Assembly (NCBI GenBank): GCA_903813345.2
Contig: CAIIXF020000004.1
Location: 22,881,985-22,945,984, forward strand
Length of the DNA stretch: 64,000 bases
DNA from: Owenia fusiformis
Taxonomy: Eukaryota > Annelida > Polychaeta > Sabellida > Oweniidae
Direction of reading: 5' to 3'
Shown: in pieces, positions 10,434 to 20,811 of the stretch
Numbering within the stretch: position 1 is the first letter of the stretch
Layout: every line of letters begins with the position of its first letter
Made by a program: the position numbers and the translations under genes
The notes under the pieces: generated by a model
The model's input: the letters and a program-made list of their open reading frames with translations, nothing else
What the model was told of the DNA's origin: nothing
The model's database searches: none

Positions 10434-11052
10434 AATAAAGCGGACTTATGTCAAAATTATTTATATTTTTAGGTTGGAATATCATATGGGCACTTTTTGA
10501 TGCCTTAAATTGCATGTGCCATTTGGCAGACCATTGTTCAATTTTGTTCAGATCATGCTGCAGGTCAAAAGTTTGGTTACCATCAATATTAAAGGACGCA
10601 TAGGCTGACGTGTCATCAGCATAGATGAAGCATTCTGATCTTAGATCATCAGGAAGTTCGTTTATATAGATAAGGAAGAGGAGTGGCCCAAGGACAGATC
10701 CCTGAGGCACTCCTGTGTTGATATATCCGGGGTTAGACAAGGCAGATTTTACACCATCTACTGTTACACAGATTTTTCTTTCTGAGAGATAGGATTTGAG
10801 AAGTGATAAGGTCATACCAGAGATTCCATAGGATTCAAGTTTATGGAGGAGCAACACGTGCGGAACAGAATCAAAAGCAGAGCTGATATCAAGAAAACAG
10901 GCATTTACACCTTTCCCTTTTTCAAATTCATTTATAATGAAGTCAATGATAGCCGTAATTTGGAGTTCGGTATTGTGACCAGCTAGGAATACGGATTGTT
11001 TTGCAAAAAGTAATTTATTTGTAAAGATATGTTCAGTGATTTTTGAATGCAC
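10375..11052 (-). pseudogene. LINE reverse transcriptase core
   Basis: 225 codons. The motif order is standard: ACFLDISSAFDSVPH (RT motif A), then INTGVPQGSVLGPLLFLIY (motif B) and FIYADDTSAY (motif C, YADD). These are the catalytic Asp positions of non-LTR reverse transcriptases. The ORF opens only after the motif for RT block 0/1, which sits in the neighbouring frame at 11099-11476. Disrupted frames indicate a dead copy. Confidence 0.85.
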
Positions 11053-11098
11053 AACTGTCTCAAAAATCTTTGAAAGTCCTTGAAGTAGAGTTATGGGC

Positions 11099-11627
11099 CT
11101 ATAATTTCAGTAGCTGTTCTGTCGTTTTTTTTAAAATTGGTATGATGTTGCCTTCCTTCCATATAGCAGGACATTTTCCTAACTTGAAGATCAGGTTAAA
11201 TAGGACAGCAAGCTTAACTGATAATGATGGAGAGGCTAGTTTGATCATTTCATTAGTAATATTGTCTAGGCCGGCTGCTTTGTTCTTTTTTAATGATCTT
11301 ATAATTAGGTCAACATCTTCCGGTGATGTATTTAGGTTGGCAATTTTGATTTGAGTTCTTCTATTGAAATGCGGAAGTGGGTTGTCAAAAATATGGTCAG
11401 TATGGTATTTTGATGTGAAAAAATGATAGAAACAGGTTCGCTTTTTCAAGGCTTGTAGTGGCAAGGAGATTCCCAATTTTTAAAGAGTGGAAACCACTGT
11501 AGTATTTTCTGTTTAAAAGTTTTTGAATAATTTCCCAGTATTTGTTGCTTCCATTATTTTCTGTCTCAAGGTTGTCACATATTTTGGAGTGATAGTTTTC
11601 TTTGGCTTCAGTGATTTTTTCTTTCAC
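11099..11627 (-). pseudogene. LINE linker and RT N-terminus (two overlapping broken frames)
   Basis: The frame at 11099-11476 contains LKKNKAAGLDNITNEMIK and FNLIFKLGKCPAIWKEGNIIPI, the K-A-A-G-x-D block that opens non-LTR reverse transcriptases. The frame at 11397-11627 contains the preceding linker (KYWEIIQKLLNRK). They overlap in different frames, so a frameshift lies near 11400-11476. Between 11627 and 11825 the frame is broken again. Confidence 0.7.
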
Positions 11628-11824
11628 TTGCTGAGCTAGGAGTTTATAGTTGTCATGGTCAATCTGTTTGTTCGAATTTTTGAACTTTTCATAGAATTGT
11701 GATTTTTTCTAATCAAGTGTTGAATGTTATTGTTTATCCATGGTTGGTCTTTAGAACTGAAGTTTTTTTTTATTTGGGATGTTTTGTTCAAAAATGTTAA
11801 ATATATCTCTAGTAAATGATTCTG

Positions 11825-12973
11825 TTAATTATCAATATCCTTACATTCACTATAATTTTGTTCAATGTTAATGTCAAAAATTTGGCTGTTTATCTCTGCT
11901 CTGTCAGATTGGTCAAATTTCCAAAGACGTTTTTGATATTTGGAGGTTCCTACAATTTTCATTGGAAATGTTAGTTCCAATGTCGAGTGGTCAGTGCAGC
12001 CTATTGAATGTGTAACCTTAGTTTCTCTTAAAAGGTCTGGTGCATTGGTAATGGCTAGGTCGATACATGATCGTGATTGGTTGGTTATTCTTGTGGCTTC
12101 ATGAATAATTTGGACAAGGTTACTATCAATCAAAATTTCATCTAGTCTTTCCCCATTTGAATCAGTAAGCCCATCAGACCACCATTTTTTGTTCTTGGAG
12201 TTAAAATCTCCATTTATAAGTAAATAATCATTCTGACATTTAGAGGCTTGCTTAAAAGTATATTCAGCATTTTCAAAAAATAGTTTTTCTTGATTTCTAT
12301 CTAAATTGGGTGATTTGTAGTAAATCCCATATAAAATGTTGGTGTTTTTGTATTTTATCTCTGCCCAGATACAGTCTGTAGTATCTAAGTCAGGTCTTGG
12401 TTTTAATAATAATTCCCTTCTAACATAAATTAATAATCCCCTGTTGTTTGGGTTGTACAATGGGGGATGAAAATCATCACCAAGAGGAAATCGTTGGTCA
12501 ATCACATCATACGTATACTTCCCAGCTTCACAAATGCCTACAATACTAATATTCTCTGATGTAACTCTATTTCTTAATGTTTCAAACCTGGCGCCATTTG
12601 ATGCTCCGATACTGTTGATATTTGAGAAAAGGAATTTAACATCATGTATCTTTTCTGTGGGACCTGGATTTTTTTCAACTGTTCCTATGGTTACTAGCAG
12701 AAAAGTTAGATCTGGTTCACTCAAGCGATGAAAGATCTCTAGGGAGATAATTAGTGAAATGGTCAATTTAATGTGACATATGACCTCTTTGACTTTCATT
12801 TTTGGATTTAGGATATCCTGAAAAATAGATGTGATGTGAATTATTATAACCATGAGCAACACTATGCTATGTGACCATACAACAAAAGTTAGGCACCAGT
12901 GTAATATGGTTGTCACTATTGTGTTCAGTTCTGATACACAAATGGGGTCAAAATCCGTCATGATGTAGATCAA
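11825..12973 (-). pseudogene. LINE N-terminal region: hydrophobic leader, 2A-like motif and AP endonuclease
   Basis: 382 codons. Residues 20-85 are strongly hydrophobic. At about residues 93-106 it reads LLVTIGTVEKNPGP, matching the NPGP ribosome-skipping 2A core, with Thr where most 2A peptides have Asp. The AP endonuclease follows: FLFSNINSIGA, ISIVGICEAGKY (Glu), LLINGDFNSKNKKWWS (GDFN), SCIDLAITNAPDL (IDLA) and CTDHSTLELTF (DHS). These are the standard APE motifs of non-LTR elements. 2A sequences at the N-terminus of APE-type LINEs are known in sea urchin, amphioxus and molluscs. The reading frame is intact here, but the element downstream is broken. Confidence 0.8.
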
Positions 12974-12980
12974 GCATAAA

Positions 12981-13760
12981 ATGTATAATGTAAATATAAC
13001 TCTTTCCCAACTTGTGGTAAGTTAGTTACAAAAATATTTAGCTCAGCTGAAAAAGTGAAAATGAGTAAAAAGTAGCAAAATTGCCACATTCACCTGAAAT
13101 TGTTACATAATATATCATTTAATTGCTTTACATTGTGCTCATAAATCATTTCTAGCTATCTGTAGTTATTACTAGCATGCTTACACTTTAAGATATCAGT
13201 CTATTGAGGTGAAAATACAACCTTTATATGACAATATGTTAAATAAAGTGCCACGCCCACCTCTGAAATGATTACATAATTTCAATGTCATTTTATAAAA
13301 AATGCTCAACCTGCACAATTTTGCATCTTCCTAATATTTTATGTAGACACAATAAGGTATCCAAAAATGCAAAGAAAAAACTTTCTACTACAAAACGACC
13401 CCTACTGTGTCTACCGCTAGTAGTAAATAATTTCTACCGAGGTGGTAATAATTTTCACCAATGTGAAAATTCATGTAAAATTTTGAATTAAAAAAAAATT
13501 ATTCGAGGAAATTTTTTAATTAAAACTAAAATTCTTGATTCCGAAAAAAGTTCATGTCCCTTATAAGGCTTCGTACTGACATAATCAACGCCATAGAAAT
13601 CAGAGCAATATGCAAATGCCCTGTGATGAATCTTATTTTGTTTCATACAAAAATCATATATGGAACTAATAATTTTACGAAGAGCCGTGAATGGCATGGG
13701 ATAAATCTTATCTACTGGTCGGGATTAAATACGTGTACATGTTTGGGTGTGTTCCTCGTG
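12981..13760. other. Unassigned spacer right of the LINE
   Basis: AT-rich sequence absent from the corresponding flank of PKS copy B. The minus-strand frame 13488-13697 is open (contains FAYCSDFYGVDYV) but resembles no family I know. No repeat or RNA gene is seen. Confidence 0.35.
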
Positions 13761-13809
13761 ACAATATGATATTTCCCTCTGGTCCTCGGGAAATATCATA
13801 TATTGTCCC
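13761..13809. repeat. Perfect-stem hairpin
   Basis: ACAATATGATATTTCCC, a loop of about ten bases, then GGGAAATATCATAT(AT)TTGT form a near-perfect inverted repeat. It lies in otherwise unassigned sequence and may be a MITE remnant or a cruciform-forming site. Confidence 0.6.
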
Positions 13810-14069
13810 TTTTAATGACTTTCCTTTCATTGATAATTTTGATATCAGAATAAGAAATTATTAATTTGATTTTCTGTGAAAATACGAATGTGAATATTGG
13901 AATTTTGGGAAAAATAGATTTTAAAAACAAGTCATTTTTGACATTCAATGCATGTTCTATGATATGATTTTAGGAATGTTTCCAAAAACGTGATATTTTG
14001 ATCTAGATATGATTTATAGCCTATCTTTATTCTTCCGAAAATCGAATACGATGAAACAGATGTGAAAAT

Positions 14070-14375
14070 TCATTCTAACTGCCAGTTCTTTGGAGTCTTT
14101 GTATCCGCAACAACAAGTACCTGCCATTCTGTCAATTTTGCTAAACTTTTTATATCCTCTGTGGGAGACGATATGGTTGTTACTATGATCCATTTATCTG
14201 TATTCTTAAGTGAATCTATACTAGCCACTTTAGCGTTAATTTCCTTGGGTACTTCATTGACATCAAATGTTTCTTTGATTTCTAGACTTTGTTTACAAAA
14301 TAAAAAGCATAATGTGAGTGCACTAATAAAAAAAAGTAAACCAAGTAAACGTCTATGCTTGGATACTATTCCCAT
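14070..14375 (-). CDS. First-exon-like ORF of a STELLO/DUF288-type glycosyltransferase
   Basis: 101 codons beginning MGIVSKHRRLLGLLFFISALTL would give a short cytosolic tail followed by one signal-anchor membrane helix (about residues 9-27), as in a type II Golgi protein. The end reads DKWIIVTTISSPT and LTEWQVLVVADTKTPKNWQ. This matches the opening of the DUF288/STELLO fold, where the conserved pattern is W-I-V ... G-W-Q-V-L ... K-T-P-x-D-W. The frame stops two residues later, so the rest would be on further minus-strand exons, and a GT donor lies within the last codons (GGCAGTTAG). No later exon was recognised between here and the LINE at 12980. This may be a first exon separated from its gene or a captured, truncated copy. 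The paralogous flank of copy B lacks it. Confidence 0.5.
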   Translation of the reverse strand: MGIVSKHRRLLGLLFFISALTLCFLFCKQSLEIKETFDVNEVPKEINAKVASIDSLKNTDKWIIVTTISSPTEDIKSLAKLTEWQVLVVADTKTPKNWQLE

Positions 14376-14770
14376 ACCGTTGTCACTATATATCAGTACA
14401 CTCTCAGATCAGATGTCAATATCGAAAATTCAAACGCACCAAATGAGTTTATTTATCGGTATATGTGCAGAAAATAATTTTTAATGTATGCACTGAGCAG
14501 TTCTATTTTTAAAAAGGGGTGACAGCCTATTATAATGAGTTAGTTCCAGTCAATGCTATTATGAGTTTTCTTAATTTTTCTGCAAACTTCTGCATCAAAT
14601 AATATTTATAATATTTTGATAACCAAAACCTCCTCAATGTTTTCAAAGGAATATTAATTGTAACTCAACATCCCTGTTTATGATCTATATGACATGTCAC
14701 AGTCATTTAATAAATATTTTCAAATGAAGTTATTTTATACACTAAACTTGCCTAAAGTTAAAAGTAGAAT
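14376..14770. other. Spacer upstream of the glycosyltransferase-like exon
   Basis: AT-rich sequence. If the minus-strand exon is real, its promoter would be here. No TATA box or other signal stands out. Confidence 0.3.
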
Positions 14771-15240
14771 GTTAAGGAAGGTGTGTCCGACTCCAGCCAA
14801 TCCAAACACAGTATTTCATATAACAGTGCATTATATTACCAATCACCAAATCCAAAGTCACTCTTTATGTGGTTGTCAATGTGACAACTTGACTCTTCAG
14901 ATTGAAATAGATGCTTTGCCAACTTGACTCTTGGAATTATGTTCTTTTTATGATTCCGCATCTTTAAAGTGACATTGTATAGAATATTTTGCAATGTGTG
15001 AAAAGAATTTAAGCCTGAGACTCAATACATTGTGGAATGACAATTCCTTGCAGGCATTGTTTCCTTAAATCAATACTCTATGCTGGGCATCTCGTGCAAA
15101 TTTTGGAAAGCAACACCTTCAAGAAATGGTCATACCACATTGCACGGAGTCCAGGGATAAAATTCCTTCATGATTAAACAGCCAATCCCCTTTAATAATT
15201 ATATAGTTTAACAATTTCTACAAAACAGGGAATTCAAAGA
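14771..15240. repeat. Far end of the duplicated PKS flank (left copy)
   Basis: This matches 54940-55405 over nearly its whole length (shared blocks include AAGGAAGGTGTGTCC and GTTGTCAATGTGACAAC). It is thus the rightmost detectable part of the segmental duplication. The match is lost at about 15235 / 55400. A shorter, more diverged relative is at 24143-24300, starting GCAATGTGTGAAAAGA. Confidence 0.7.
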
Positions 15241-15527
15241 GTAAATATCTCGAAACTTGACCTTGGAAATTTTACTTTTTTAGACCTTAGTAGGTATTTT
15301 GTGATTAAATATACCTAAATTTGAATCCTGAAAATCAATTTGAAAAATCAACTTTTTGGACCTTTCGAAGGTCACTGTTGGTCCACCAAAGGTCAAAAGT
15401 CAAAGCTAGGGTCAGATGTGGACTCTTGAGATCTTGTGGATAATTGGTCAAGTTGAAGCATCTTAGAATTTGACCTTGAACATTTTCAATTTTTTCAGAT
15501 TTTGAACTCTAATATCTTAAAAGTGTT
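15241..15527. repeat. Dispersed repeat with CCTTTCGAAGGTCACTG core
   Basis: Recognisable relatives are at 18835-18990 and 23865-24120. All share ATATACCTAAATT, GAAAAATCAA and GACCTTTCGAAGGTCACTG in the same order. It contains several AGGTCA-type hexamers. No coding potential is seen. Confidence 0.6.
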
Positions 15528-16639
15528 GCAAAAAAGTTAAGGACCAGTGGTTTTCCTCATAGGTTTGCATGTTAACTCCCATATTTGTTTAAGCGACTAT
15601 TTTCTTAGCGTGGAACAAAAGAAATCCCAATAAAGTAAATAAATCTGTATCTTGATTCTATTCTACGGAAAGCGAAAGGGGATATACCGCAGAATTTAAA
15701 ATTCAATGGAGTTTTAACATGGGAGTGATATCACACACCGCGGCCCAGTCAGATATATTTCTGCGCACTTTATTTATTTAATTCACTTTGCACAACGCGC
15801 CCCCTGTAATTCATTCAGTGCGCCATTAAAAATTGTTTATGAGTGATATCGCACACCGCGGCCCAGTAAGATCGAGCTGCGCACTTTATTTATTAACACA
15901 CTCAAAATATCGCGCTGAAGCTTGTATATGCTGGCGCGATGTAATTATAATTTTCTGTTAATAAATGCCCAACAAGAAACGGTAGCACAACGAATTCAAC
16001 TTTTTTCGAAAGACTGCAGACTTGACCTGCGAAATTGTAATTTTGGATCACAGTGATGCCTCTAGAGAGGATATCTATGAGAATTACAGATTATAGTGCG
16101 CAGAATTATAAAGTCAAACTGACCTCAAAATGGTAGTACACAGTGAACACTGCCATCTTTCAATAAAGTAACTACAGACCTTCGTATACAAAATACCAGA
16201 ATGATTGATGTAATACCTGTATACCATTTCTTCTGGGAGAAGGAAAGTTCCTATATGTATTCCATGGCCGTAGCCAGGGGGCCTCACCCCCCTCCCCCTG
16301 CCAAATATTCGTTCAAAATCATGCAGTTTTTCACCATTCTTAGCACTTTTCGCATGATTTTTTTGCCATAACTGTCAAAAAGCTCCCCCCTCTTGGCAAA
16401 ATCTCCCCCTTGGTAAAACCACTCCCCCAGGTTAATCCAGGATACGGGTCTGTATTCTTAGACGAGATTGTTCAAGAACATAAGGTAAACATAAGTGCCA
16501 CCTGTTAAAAGCTAGGAGATCTTTTCTAAGTTATTAAGTCATCAATCAGCAGACTGGTAATTGTATCCCCCACCCACTTCAAACTCCATACACTAACATA
16601 CTATTACAATTTTATCTGTGTTTATTTGACTGTAGAAGG

Positions 16640-17735
16640 TGTACATTCATAGCATTGAATTGCATTTCATTGCATTGTATTGTATTGTATAGCACATCAT
16701 TGTATTGTATTGTACTGCATTTTATTGTATTGCACTGCATTGTATTGTATTGCATTGCATTGTATTCTATTGCATTATATTGTACTGTATTGCACTGTAT
16801 TATATTATATTGCACTGCATTGTACTTTATTGCACTACATTGTATTGTACTGCAGTGTACTACATTGTATTGCGCTGCATTGTATTGTATTGCACTGCAT
16901 TATAATGTATTGCACTGTACCTCATTGTGTTGCACTGCATTGTGTTACACTGCATTGTTTTGAATTGCACTGCAATATATTGCACTGCACCATATTGTAT
17001 TGCATTGCATTGCAGTGCACTGCATTGTATTATATTGCAATGTATTGTATTGCACAGTATTGTATTGCATTGTCTTGAATTACACTGCATTTTATTACAC
17101 TGCATTGTATTTTATTGCACTGCATTGTATTGTACTGCAGTGTACTGTATTCTATTGCACAGCATTGTTTTGTATTGCACTGTATTGTATTGCATTGCAC
17201 TGTATTGTATTTTATTGCACTGCATTGCACTACATTATATTGCACTGTATTGAACTGCGATGTATTGTATTGCACTGCATTGTATTGCACTGTACCACAT
17301 TGTATTGCACTGCATTGTATTGAAATGAACTACATTGTATTGCACTGCACGGCATTGTTTTGCATTGTATTGCATTGCACTGCATTGTATTGCATTATAT
17401 TGCACTGTATTGTATTGCATCGTATTGCACTGCATTTTATTGTATTATATTGCACTACATTGTATTGTATCATATTGCACTGCATTTTTTGCATCATATA
17501 ACACTGCTTTGTATTGCATCATATTACACTACATTGTATTGCATCATATTGCACTGCATTGTATTGCATCATATTGCTCTGCATTGTATTGCATCATATT
17601 GCACCGCATTGTATTACATCATATTGCACCGCATTGTATTGCATCATATTGCACTGCATTGTATAACATCATATTGCACTGCATTGTATAACATCATATT
17701 GCACTGCATTGTATTGCATCATATTCCGTATTTAC
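16640..17735. repeat. 1.1-kb pentanucleotide satellite (TGCAT/TGTAT/TGCAC units)
   Basis: About 1.1 kb of uninterrupted 5-base period, built from TGCAT, TGTAT, TGCAC and rarer variants. Near the right end a 25-base higher-order unit containing TTGCATCATATTGCACTGCA appears (17470-17730). Long ORFs on both strands (Cys/Ile/Leu/Tyr/His-only peptides) arise because the repeat contains no stop in several frames. They are not genes. Confidence 0.9.
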
Positions 17736-18344
17736 CATTTTGTTACAGTTTTATTACATAAAATGTTATTTATAAGATTATAATTTTCAAACATTGAAAA
17801 TATTTTATACAATATCAATTAAAAGATATGAAATGGCCCAAAATAATATATTTTCAATGGAACCCTTTGCAAGGGTCACTTCAACATAACGCCACGTATA
17901 ATCTGTATGCATACGCCCTCTTTTAATGAACATTATCTTTGAAACCATATTAGAATCGAATCTGATAAAAGTGCGCATGTCCTGGATGTGCTGCGCGCTA
18001 GAATCGGGAAATCTCAAAGTTCTCCTCGTTAGAGCCATCAATATTATCCAAAATTGTCATTTCGCTGGTTCACTCCGCAGTCTTTCGAAAAAATCAAATT
18101 TTTATTCGTTATTTATTCCCAGATAATCATTTTTCCATCGCGCACTGAATGCCGGAATTTCTGCGCACTTTATTTTAATTAACTTTGCACAACGCGGCCC
18201 CTGTAATTCATTCAGTGCGCGATGAAATCTATCTGACTGGGCCGCGGTGTGTGATATCACTCCCATGTTAAAACTCCATTCGATTTTGAATTATGCGCAT
18301 GTCCCCTATAGCTTTCCGTACTATTCCCTATAAAGTCCGCAACA

Positions 18345-18602
18345 TTTCAATGTTATATCTCCATTACATTGGGTCAAAATTTGATGTCAAAATTGATGAA
18401 TTTCATGAAATTTAACAAAAATGGCAGATCCCATGTTTCATCACTTTTGACATCAAATTTTGACCCAATGTAATGGAGATATAACATTGAAATGTTGCGG
18501 ACTATATAGGGAGTAGAATCAAGATACAGATTTATTTACTTTATATTGAAATGTTGCGGACTATATAGGGAATAGAATCAAGATACAGATTTATTTACTT
18601 TA
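18345..18602. repeat. Hairpin plus 58-bp tandem duplication in the right arm
   Basis: GCAACATTTCAATGTTATAT with ATTGGGTCAAAATTTGA (18345-18400) is repeated in inverse at 18440-18500 around a loop of about 45 bases. Immediately after, a unit of about 58 bases (AATGTTGCGGACTATATAGG onward) occurs twice in tandem, 18488-18545 and 18546-18602. Confidence 0.7.
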
Positions 18603-18834
18603 TCTGGTTTTCTGTTGTTCCAAGCCCAGAAAATAGTTGTTCAAACAAATATGGGGGTTAACATGTAAACCTATGAAGAAAACCACTGGTCCTTAACCTT
18701 TTTTGAGGAGTATATAATCAATTGTTAGTATGTGTAGAACGTTTAGAGGAATATATATCCTGACTTTCATCTAAGAATATTGATTTGTAGTCACCAATTT
18801 TGAGAAACTTAGAATACGCAGTTTGAGATTTAGT

Positions 18835-18990
18835 TTGATGACCTTGACCTTTGACCTTGCAAATTTTACTTTTTAGGCCTTAAAAGGTCTTCTGTGATTA
18901 AATATACCTAAATTCGAATCCAGAAAATAAATTTGAAAAATCAACTTTTTTGACCTTTCGAAGGTCACTGAAGGTAAAATGTCAAAACTG
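18835..18990. repeat. Second copy of the CCTTTCGAAGGTCACTG repeat, with tandem TGACCT hexamers
   Basis: ATGACCTTGACCTTTGACCT contains three TGACCT half-sites in direct orientation, with spacings of 0 and 1. This is the arrangement bound by nuclear receptors (DR1 type). The rest aligns with 15241-15400. Confidence 0.55.
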
Positions 18991-19440
18991 GTGCAGAGCT
19001 AGTATTATAAATCGTCAATTGATTATATGTGTAGAACCTTTAGAGAAATATACGTATTTTCGGTATTGCTGTCGGTAACACATACGTATTGAGTACACTT
19101 TTCCTCAACCAATGCGTTACGAATTTTGATACGGGTAGCTAAAACAGTGTCCGCAGCATGTACACTGTGGTTATTGTAATACAGTTCAACACAATGTAAA
19201 ATGAATTCGAACATACCATTTGAAAAACTCGATTTATGTCAAACAATAAACAAATCGATTCACTAAATCTAAATCACATTATATAACACAATGTGCTTGT
19301 TATACAGGGATACTTTAAGAACTAAAAACAATGTAATTGAATGATAAAATGGGATGCAAAAATGACCAACGTACAAACGCCTCGTTTTTGATGTTTTCCG
19401 TATTGCTTTGGAAATAGACATTTTAAATTATATATTTTTC
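18991..19440. other. Unassigned spacer
   Basis: One minus-strand frame of 63 codons (19023-19214) resembles nothing I recognise. Its flank repeats a phrase (TGTGTAGAACCTTTAGAG) also seen at 18730. Confidence 0.3.
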
Positions 19441-20000
19441 CTCCATTAAACTGCAATGCATCTGTTTTTCCCATCTCAAGTTCTCTGTAATAAAGAGGAC
19501 CAAACTCAACAGAACTGAATGATGATACAAGCGTACCATTAAGAGAAGCTACATCCCCGATCTTAGCTTTTGATTTCTAGAGATATTTAGAACATTCAGC
19601 CTCTATTTGCACCTTCTTTCGCTGAGGTAAATATACCTTCATTTCTTTTGAATCAATAACATTGCCAAGAAATTCTATCTTAGTAAAGGGAATCAGTACA
19701 CTTTAATCAACATTCAAGATAAGACCGAAATCAATCATGAATTGACTTGTTGCATTTTTGGTATCATGGCATTCCTGAGTACTGTCTGCTACTAACAGTG
19801 TATCATCGATATAACCTGCAATCATATGACCTGCTTGTCTAAGAGTGGCATACACTGACTTTATAAACTTTGTAGACAACATTAGTGCACAAGTAATACC
19901 CATTGGAAGACATTTATATTGCAGCATTTGACCATTCCACATAAACACACCACCATACCACGTAACCACGTTTAAAAGGCAAACAGGGTACAGTTAAGGT
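19440..20000 (-). pseudogene. DIRS-type reverse transcriptase / RNase H fragment
   Basis: The open part (19703-19969) reads YKCLPMGITCALMLSTKFIK, then LRQAGHMIAGYIDDTLLVAD, with YIDD as the RT catalytic motif. Continuing past an in-frame stop are KIEFLGNVIDSKEMKVYLP, ASLNGTLVSS and FGPLYYRELEMGK, the RT-to-RNase-H junction typical of DIRS-like elements. At least two stops interrupt it. This is the same retroelement class suggested by the tyrosine recombinase fragments at 4795-5025 and 50746-50860. Confidence 0.7.
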
Positions 20001-20156
20001 GGCTTAAAGTGCTGCTTATTTTTTCGTGAAGCCCACCGGGATTTTTTCTGTAGGCACTGTTCAACTGGAAGAGAAGCATACATAGATTCCGCCGTGGTGG
20101 ATCCCCCGTCGAGCGTCAAAAGTATCAGAAAACTGCTCCCCTATACGTACTTTGCA

Positions 20157-20720
20157 TTAATATGCACATGTATTGTAGGAATCTAAAAGGATGCGCCATA
20201 ATTTACCACAGATTCCAATGTTATACAACTTGTAGAACAGCCCGTTAATCCATACACCGTCAAAAGCTTTACGGATATCGATTGTTGTGACGTACGTAGA
20301 CGTTACGTCCAGATTCGACGTCATGGGTTCTTTTTTTGGGGTCATGGGTTCTTGCCTTTTGTGCTAACATGTAAGAGTGGACAGAAGAGTATGATTTTAG
20401 AGATGCGCCCTGTAGTTGGGGAATACTTTTAAGAATTTGTGGCCAACTTCTGTTTAACAATAAGATATCAAACGTTTTTGTGAGAGATTCCGCCTTTCAA
20501 GAGTGGAATTAGTATTCCAGTGCGAAGTAAAGATGGCATGTATTCATTATTGATAATGTGTTGGAAAATTAAGTGAATACGATCGATTACGGCTGAGCCA
20601 CCGTACCTTAAATGTTCAGCTCATATACCGTCATCTCCAGCAGCTTTATTTAGATTTAATTGCTGTATTGCGGTAACAATTTCACTCCTTGTAATGGGGT
20701 CGTTTTTGGACGATTAAAAG
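20157..20720 (-). pseudogene. LINE (RTE-like) reverse transcriptase fragment
   Basis: From high to low coordinate the translated blocks are NKAAGDDGI followed by a stop and AEHLRYGG, LIFQHIINNEYMPSLLRTG, and TTIDIRKAFDGVWINGLFYK, LYNIGICGKLWRILLDSY. The order K-A-A-G-x-D-G-I ... AEHL-K-Y-G-G then D-I-x-K-A-F-D-x-V-W matches RTE/L1-group RT blocks 1 to 3. Internal stops and a 0.1-kb insertion show decay. Confidence 0.7.
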
Positions 20721-20811
20721 TGAAACAAATATATTATTATGTATAATGTTATTTACATCCAATACGTATCGTTATATTGTCTATTGATTCACAACAATCA
20801 AATCTAGGGAT

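Larger units (their letters stand above)
9260..12980 (-). mobile_element. Near-complete, frameshifted CR1/L2-type LINE
   Basis: Read on the minus strand it carries an N-terminal hydrophobic region with a 2A-like motif and an apurinic endonuclease (11825-12973). A linker and reverse transcriptase start (11099-11627), the RT core with YADD (10375-11052) and a C-terminal region with a CCHC-like knuckle (9447-10433) follow. The 3' end lies against the right arm of the 4-kb transposon, with a TGAAATGAAA-like tail near 9270. Several frameshifts separate the pieces, so it is inactive. No target-site duplication is visible. Confidence 0.8.
15528..18706. mobile_element. 3.2-kb foldback element enclosing a pentanucleotide satellite
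   Basis: The left arm (about 15528-15900) and right arm (about 18130-18706) are inverted copies. Shared blocks include AAGGACCAGTGGTTTTC, AATAAAGTAAATAAATCTGT, TTTTAACATGGGAGTGATAT and CACACCGCGGCCCAGT. The GCGCACTTTATTTATT block is itself repeated within each arm. The interior holds the satellite at 16640-17735 and no transposase, so the element is non-autonomous. No target-site duplication was resolved. Confidence 0.7.

Noticed and set aside
13488-13697. Possible second exon of the glycosyltransferase-like gene
   Set aside because: The frame shows none of the conserved DUF288 motifs (R-K-x-x-G-Y-L, D-D) and no splice signal pairs it with 14070.
16612-17761. Many overlapping ORFs of Cys/Ile/Leu/Tyr/His/Asn/Gln on both strands
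   Set aside because: They are translations of a stop-free pentanucleotide satellite. Composition and simultaneous openness in several frames show they are not genes.
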